This document shows, piece after piece, positions 60,810 to 64,000 of a DNA stretch of 64,000 bases. The notes under the pieces are model-generated. The model saw only the letters and a list, made by a program, of their open reading frames with translations. It had not been told where the DNA came from and made no database searches. The translations under genes were made by a program, and so were the position numbers. Numbering within the stretch: the stretch's first letter is position 1; the number at the start of each line of letters is the position of its first letter. Where the stretch lies: assembly GCF_026343115.1 (NCBI RefSeq), contig NZ_JAPEMC010000001.1, positions 558,001 through 622,000 on the forward strand, in the 5' to 3' direction. This DNA is from Streptomyces sp. NBC_00102 (GTDB taxonomy: Bacteria; Actinomycetota; Actinomycetes; Streptomycetales; Streptomycetaceae).

Positions 60810-61274
60810 TCAGAGGCCGTGCTTCTTCAGGATGGCCTCGATGTCGCTGAAGTCGTCCCCCGGCTCCGCCTTCCCCGTCCCGCCGGGCTTCGCCCCGGAA
60901 CGGGTACCGGGGCGCTGTTCGCCGGCCGCCGGGCGCAGCGAGGGCGCGGCGCCCGCCGGGGCGATCCGTTCGTTCTCCCCGGCCCGCCGCGCGGCCTTGC
61001 GCTCCTCGCGGGTCGTTCCGCGGCGGCGCTCCACGGCCCGGGTGGTGACGAAGAGCAGCCAGGCCGCACCGAGCAGCACGAACCCGATCCACACGCTCGG
61101 TTTGAACGCGATCCCGGCCACCCACTCCACGACGCCCGTCAGGACGAGGCCGATCGGGACGAGCGAGTACGCGGCGATCCTGGCCGCGGCGAGGAACCTC
61201 TTGCGGTACGCCGTCACCGCGGCGATCCCCAGGCCCGCCGCCGAAACCGCGGAGCAGACTGTTTCGGCAATCAT
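60810..61274 (-). CDS. Small membrane protein of unknown function
   Basis: 154 residues from ATG 61274, GGAGG 5 bases ahead. Three hydrophobic segments (about 5-20, 30-50, 55-75), then a charged tail of about 80 residues ending in DDFSDIEAILKKHGL, a short conserved-looking helix. No family recognised. Confidence 0.75.
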   Translation of the reverse strand: MIAETVCSAVSAAGLGIAAVTAYRKRFLAAARIAAYSLVPIGLVLTGVVEWVAGIAFKPSVWIGFVLLGAAWLLFVTTRAVERRRGTTREERKAARRAGENERIAPAGAAPSLRPAAGEQRPGTRSGAKPGGTGKAEPGDDFSDIEAILKKHGL

Positions 61275-61453
61275 CGGAGCCTCCAGCGGCAGGAAAGGGC
61301 GTCCCTTCCATCCTGCACCGCCCGCGGTGGCCCGGGCCATGCCGTCGGCCGTTCGTCAGGGACTTTTCGGGGTCGGGCTCCTCCTGCGGGAGGGACACCA
61401 GGCCCGCGGGCCGTCGATTGGGTGGTCTCCGCGCGGGCTGAAAGACTGGCGCC

Positions 61454-61969
61454 ATGAGCGATTCCACCCCCGCAAGCCCCGTCGTCGTCGATCTCTGGTG
61501 CGAGCTCGAATGTCCCGACTGCCACCGCGCCCTCACCGATGTGCACGCCCTGCGCGCCCGGTACGGCGACCGCGTCGAGATCCGGCTGCGGCACTTCCCG
61601 CTGGAGAAGCACAAGCACGCGTACGCGGCCGCCCAGGCCGCCGAGGAGGCCGCGGCCCAGGGCAAGGACTGGCCGTACATCGAGGCGGTCCTGGGGCGCA
61701 CGGCCGAGCTGTCCCGCGCGGGCGAGCCGCTGCTTCTGGAGATCGCCGGTGAACTCGGCCTGGACGTGGAGGAGTTCGACACCGCCCTGATCGACGGACG
61801 GCATCTGCTGATCGTCGACGCCGACCAGGCCGAGGGGAAGGCGATCGGGGTGACCGGCACGCCGACCTATGTCGTCGGCGACGAACGCCTGGACGGCGGG
61901 AAGAGCCAGGACGGGCTGCGCGAGCGGATCGAGTCCGTCGTGGACCGGCTGCTGGCGGCCCAGGCCTGA
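61454..61969 (+). CDS. DsbA-like thioredoxin-fold protein
   Basis: 171 residues from ATG 61454. Active site CPDC at 20-23 in DLWCELECPDCH, helical insert, and the cis-Pro region VTGTPTYVV. No signal peptide, so a cytoplasmic oxidoreductase (FrnE/DsbA superfamily) is likely. Redox partner unknown. Confidence 0.88.
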   Translation: MSDSTPASPVVVDLWCELECPDCHRALTDVHALRARYGDRVEIRLRHFPLEKHKHAYAAAQAAEEAAAQGKDWPYIEAVLGRTAELSRAGEPLLLEIAGELGLDVEEFDTALIDGRHLLIVDADQAEGKAIGVTGTPTYVVGDERLDGGKSQDGLRERIESVVDRLLAAQA

Positions 61970-62015
61970 CCGGGGGTCCTCGGAGGCCGGGGGTCCTCGG
62001 GGGCCGGGGGTCCGG
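61970..62015. repeat. 17-bp tandem repeat between convergent genes
   Basis: ccgggggtcctcggrgg at 61970-61986 and 61987-62003, plus a partial third copy to 62015. Confidence 0.85.
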
Positions 62016-62018
62016 CCC

Positions 62019-62861
62019 CTACAGGGCCTTCACCAGGTTGTGCTCAGTGGGCTCGTAGCCCAGTGACTCGTAGAGCCTGCGGGCCGGTGTGTTCGACGTG
62101 AAGACGTGCAGACCGATCCGGTCGAATCCCGCGTCCCGAGCCATGTCGTCGGCGAGCCCCATGAGGGCCCGGCCGTACCCCCGCCCCCGGAACTCCGGGT
62201 CCACCTCGACGTAGAAGACGTGGCCGACCGACTCTCCGGTGTCGGTGGTGCGGCCGGAGAGCCAGACGTGCCCCACGGCCCGGTCGTCCTCCTCGGACTC
62301 CAGCACGTCGATGTACGCGCCCGGGGTGGCCAGGCCCAGCGGGAGGAGCCGGGCGTGGTCGGTCTCCGACTTGTGGCGGGCCTGCTCCTCGGGGACACCG
62401 CGCTCGGCCCAGTCACGGGCGTACTCCTCGTGGCGCCGGGCCAGCCACGGTCCGAACTCCGCCGGTCTCATCCGCCGCCCCGCCAGGCCGGGCGGGAGCA
62501 CGGAGGCCGTCGCGACCGTCGCCTTCTCCATGTTCCGGCTGCGTTCGGTGTAACCGAGGACGCCGGCGAGCCGCAGCGCGGCCTCGTTGCCCGCCGGGAT
62601 CCTGGCGCGCACCTCCACGCACCCCCACTCCCGCAGCACCTCCTCGGCGGCGAGCGAGGCGATGATCGCCCGCCCCCGGCGGCGTCGGTGCTCCTCGACG
62701 CGGAGACCTCCGAGAACCCCGGTGGCCGGGCCGAAGGACGGGTCGGTGGAGAGGGTGACGGTACCGACGGGCCTCCCGTTGTCGCACACGTCGTACGTAC
62801 GGGTCCGCGCGCCGTCGGCGCTCTGCTGGGTCGGCCCGGTCGGCCGCAGGGTCGTGGTCAT
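62019..62861 (-). CDS. Tandem GNAT acetyltransferase
   Basis: 280 residues from ATG 62861. Two acetyl-CoA-binding domains: the first has GLRVEEHRRRRGRAIIASLAAEEVL (a degenerate motif A), the second has VDPEFRGRGYGRALMGLADDM and VFTSNTPARRLYESLGY with a full RGRGYG. The C-terminal domain is probably catalytic. Acceptor unknown; mycothiol synthase is another two-GNAT protein but the sequence does not clearly match it. Confidence 0.88.
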   Translation of the reverse strand: MTTTLRPTGPTQQSADGARTRTYDVCDNGRPVGTVTLSTDPSFGPATGVLGGLRVEEHRRRRGRAIIASLAAEEVLREWGCVEVRARIPAGNEAALRLAGVLGYTERSRNMEKATVATASVLPPGLAGRRMRPAEFGPWLARRHEEYARDWAERGVPEEQARHKSETDHARLLPLGLATPGAYIDVLESEEDDRAVGHVWLSGRTTDTGESVGHVFYVEVDPEFRGRGYGRALMGLADDMARDAGFDRIGLHVFTSNTPARRLYESLGYEPTEHNLVKAL

Positions 62862-62938
62862 CGGACCCGTTCTACCGGGCCGGGGCCGCCGGGTCACCCC
62901 CGTACGCGCAAGCCGGCCGCCTTCCGTCGGAGGGGTCC

Positions 62939-63979
62939 TCAGGGGGCGACCTCGGCGCCGGACGCCACGGCCAGCAGCCGGGAGGCCTTCAGTTCGGTCT
63001 CGTCCCACTCCCGCTCGGGGTCGGAGCCCCAGGTGATGCCCGCTCCGGTGCCGAAGCGCAGGAGCGGCACGGATCCGGTGCGGTCGATCCAGAACGTGCG
63101 TATGCCGACCGCAAGCTCCGCCGTCGACCGGTCGGCGTCGACCCAGCCGATCGCGCCGCAGTAGGGACCGCGTGGCGCGGTCTCCAGCTCCTCGATGATC
63201 CGCAGCGCGCTGGACTTGGGGGCGCCGCTCACCGAGCCGGGCGGGAAGGCGGCGCCGAACAGTTCGGGCCAGCCCGCGCCGTCGCCCAGCTCCCCGCGCA
63301 CGGTGGAGACGAGGTGCACCAGGCCGGGGTGCTTCTCCACCACGCAGAGGTCGGGGACGCTCACGGTGCCGGTGGCGCAGACGCGGCCCAGATCGTTGCG
63401 GACCAGGTCGACGATCATCACGTTCTCCGCGTGGTCCTTCTCCAGCAGGTCCGCCTCGGTGCGCCCGGTTCCCTTGATGGGCCCGGACTCGACGGTCCGC
63501 CCGTCGCGCGAGAGGAACAGCTCCGGGGAGGCGGTCGCGATCTCGACGCCGTGGCCGGGCAGCCGGAGGGTGCCCGCGTAGGGGGCCGGGTTGCCGCGCG
63601 CGAGGAGGGCCGTCAGCGCGTCCACGTCGGCCCGGTCCGGCTCGGGCAGCGGCGCGGAGAGCACCCGGCAGAGGTTCGCCTGGTAGACCCCGCCGGTCGC
63701 GATGTGCGCGCGTACGCGGCGTACGGCGTCCTGGTAGGCCTCGCGGTCCAGCGAGGAGGTCCACTCCCCCGGCCCGGGGCCGCGCCACGCTCCGGGCGCG
63801 GGCGGGGGCACCGGCTCCTCGCGTACGGAGGAGAAGCGCGCGCACACGACACGCCCTTCGAAGTCGGCGGAGACGGCCCAGAAGCCGGCGGAGTCGAGGG
63901 CCGCGGGATCGCTGGTCACGTCCTGCAGACCGGTGGCTACGAGGCCGCCGAAGCGGGCCATGGGGGCAATGTCGGACAC
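62939..63979 (-). CDS. Chorismate-binding enzyme (PabB-like, aminodeoxychorismate synthase component I)
   Basis: 346 residues from GTG 63979 (ATG 63961 is an alternative). It has ESGPIKGTGRT, ENVMIVDLVRNDLGRV, FPPGSVSGAPKSSALRIIEE and GPYCGAIGW, the active-site set of the anthranilate/aminodeoxychorismate synthase family. The IKGT lysine is kept, which favours PabB over isochorismate synthase. Shorter than typical PabB because the N-terminal domain is reduced. No amidotransferase or lyase partner lies in the window. Confidence 0.88.
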   Translation of the reverse strand: MSDIAPMARFGGLVATGLQDVTSDPAALDSAGFWAVSADFEGRVVCARFSSVREEPVPPPAPGAWRGPGPGEWTSSLDREAYQDAVRRVRAHIATGGVYQANLCRVLSAPLPEPDRADVDALTALLARGNPAPYAGTLRLPGHGVEIATASPELFLSRDGRTVESGPIKGTGRTEADLLEKDHAENVMIVDLVRNDLGRVCATGTVSVPDLCVVEKHPGLVHLVSTVRGELGDGAGWPELFGAAFPPGSVSGAPKSSALRIIEELETAPRGPYCGAIGWVDADRSTAELAVGIRTFWIDRTGSVPLLRFGTGAGITWGSDPEREWDETELKASRLLAVASGAEVAP

Positions 63980-64000
63980 GCGGTCGAGTGTAGGTCGGGG

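Overview
This 64 kb window is high-GC actinobacterial chromosome and almost certainly comes from a Streptomyces. The grounds are the strong GC bias at third codon positions, many GTG and TTG starts, a sporulation gene of the SsgA family (ssgB), a phosphatidylinositol mannoside operon, and a gene order that, as I remember it, follows the S. coelicolor SCO1492 to SCO1547 interval. Most of the window is conserved core chromosome. I see no phage, insertion sequence, integrase, rRNA or CRISPR array.

Layout. 1-8.9 kb: a truncated M24-fold protein whose metal ligands are mostly replaced, a P-loop kinase-like protein, the shikimate operon aroC-aroK-aroB-aroQ (aroK and aroB share one open frame), then aroE, mltG and ruvX. 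8.9-12.4 kb: alaS with two small membrane or envelope proteins upstream. 12.6-14.8 kb: an orphan STAND ATPase on the plus strand. 14.9-20.3 kb: rpsD, rarA, a VKOR-family protein, hisS and a metallo-hydrolase. 20.5-25.4 kb: a membrane-anchored cyclophilin, a DUF349 protein and relA. 25.6-34.6 kb: apt, secF, secD, yajC, ruvB, ruvA, ruvC, a YebC-family regulator, pdxT and pdxS. 34.8-38.3 kb: a LemA-like protein and pimA, patA, pgsA. 38.5-46.7 kb: a membrane protein of unknown function, a HIT protein, a K+ channel, thrS, a DUF4365 protein with an unknown partner, and a DEDDh exonuclease.

The most accessory-looking part lies between two identical tRNA-Val(CAC) genes at 46.8 and 56.9 kb. It holds an SRPBCC protein, a large polytopic membrane protein, and a carbohydrate cluster: a Tat-exported PL26/YetA-type enzyme (probable exo-rhamnogalacturonan lyase), a YesL/DUF624 membrane protein, two ABC permeases and a lipoprotein solute-binding protein. 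The binding-protein promoter (TTGACG-N17-TAATTT) sits between two GCGCTT palindromes that look like LacI-type operators, and a LacI-family gene lies 3 kb further on. No ATPase is encoded here, so a shared MsiK-type ATPase elsewhere would be needed. Together this suggests a pectin (rhamnogalacturonan-I) oligosaccharide uptake and cleavage unit.

57-64 kb: a TIGR02611 membrane protein, ssgB, a CGNR zinc-finger protein, an unannotated 51-residue membrane ORF, the LacI regulator, a small membrane protein, a DsbA-like protein, a double GNAT acetyltransferase and a chorismate-binding (PabB-like) enzyme. Many convergent gene pairs share strikingly perfect bidirectional hairpin terminators.
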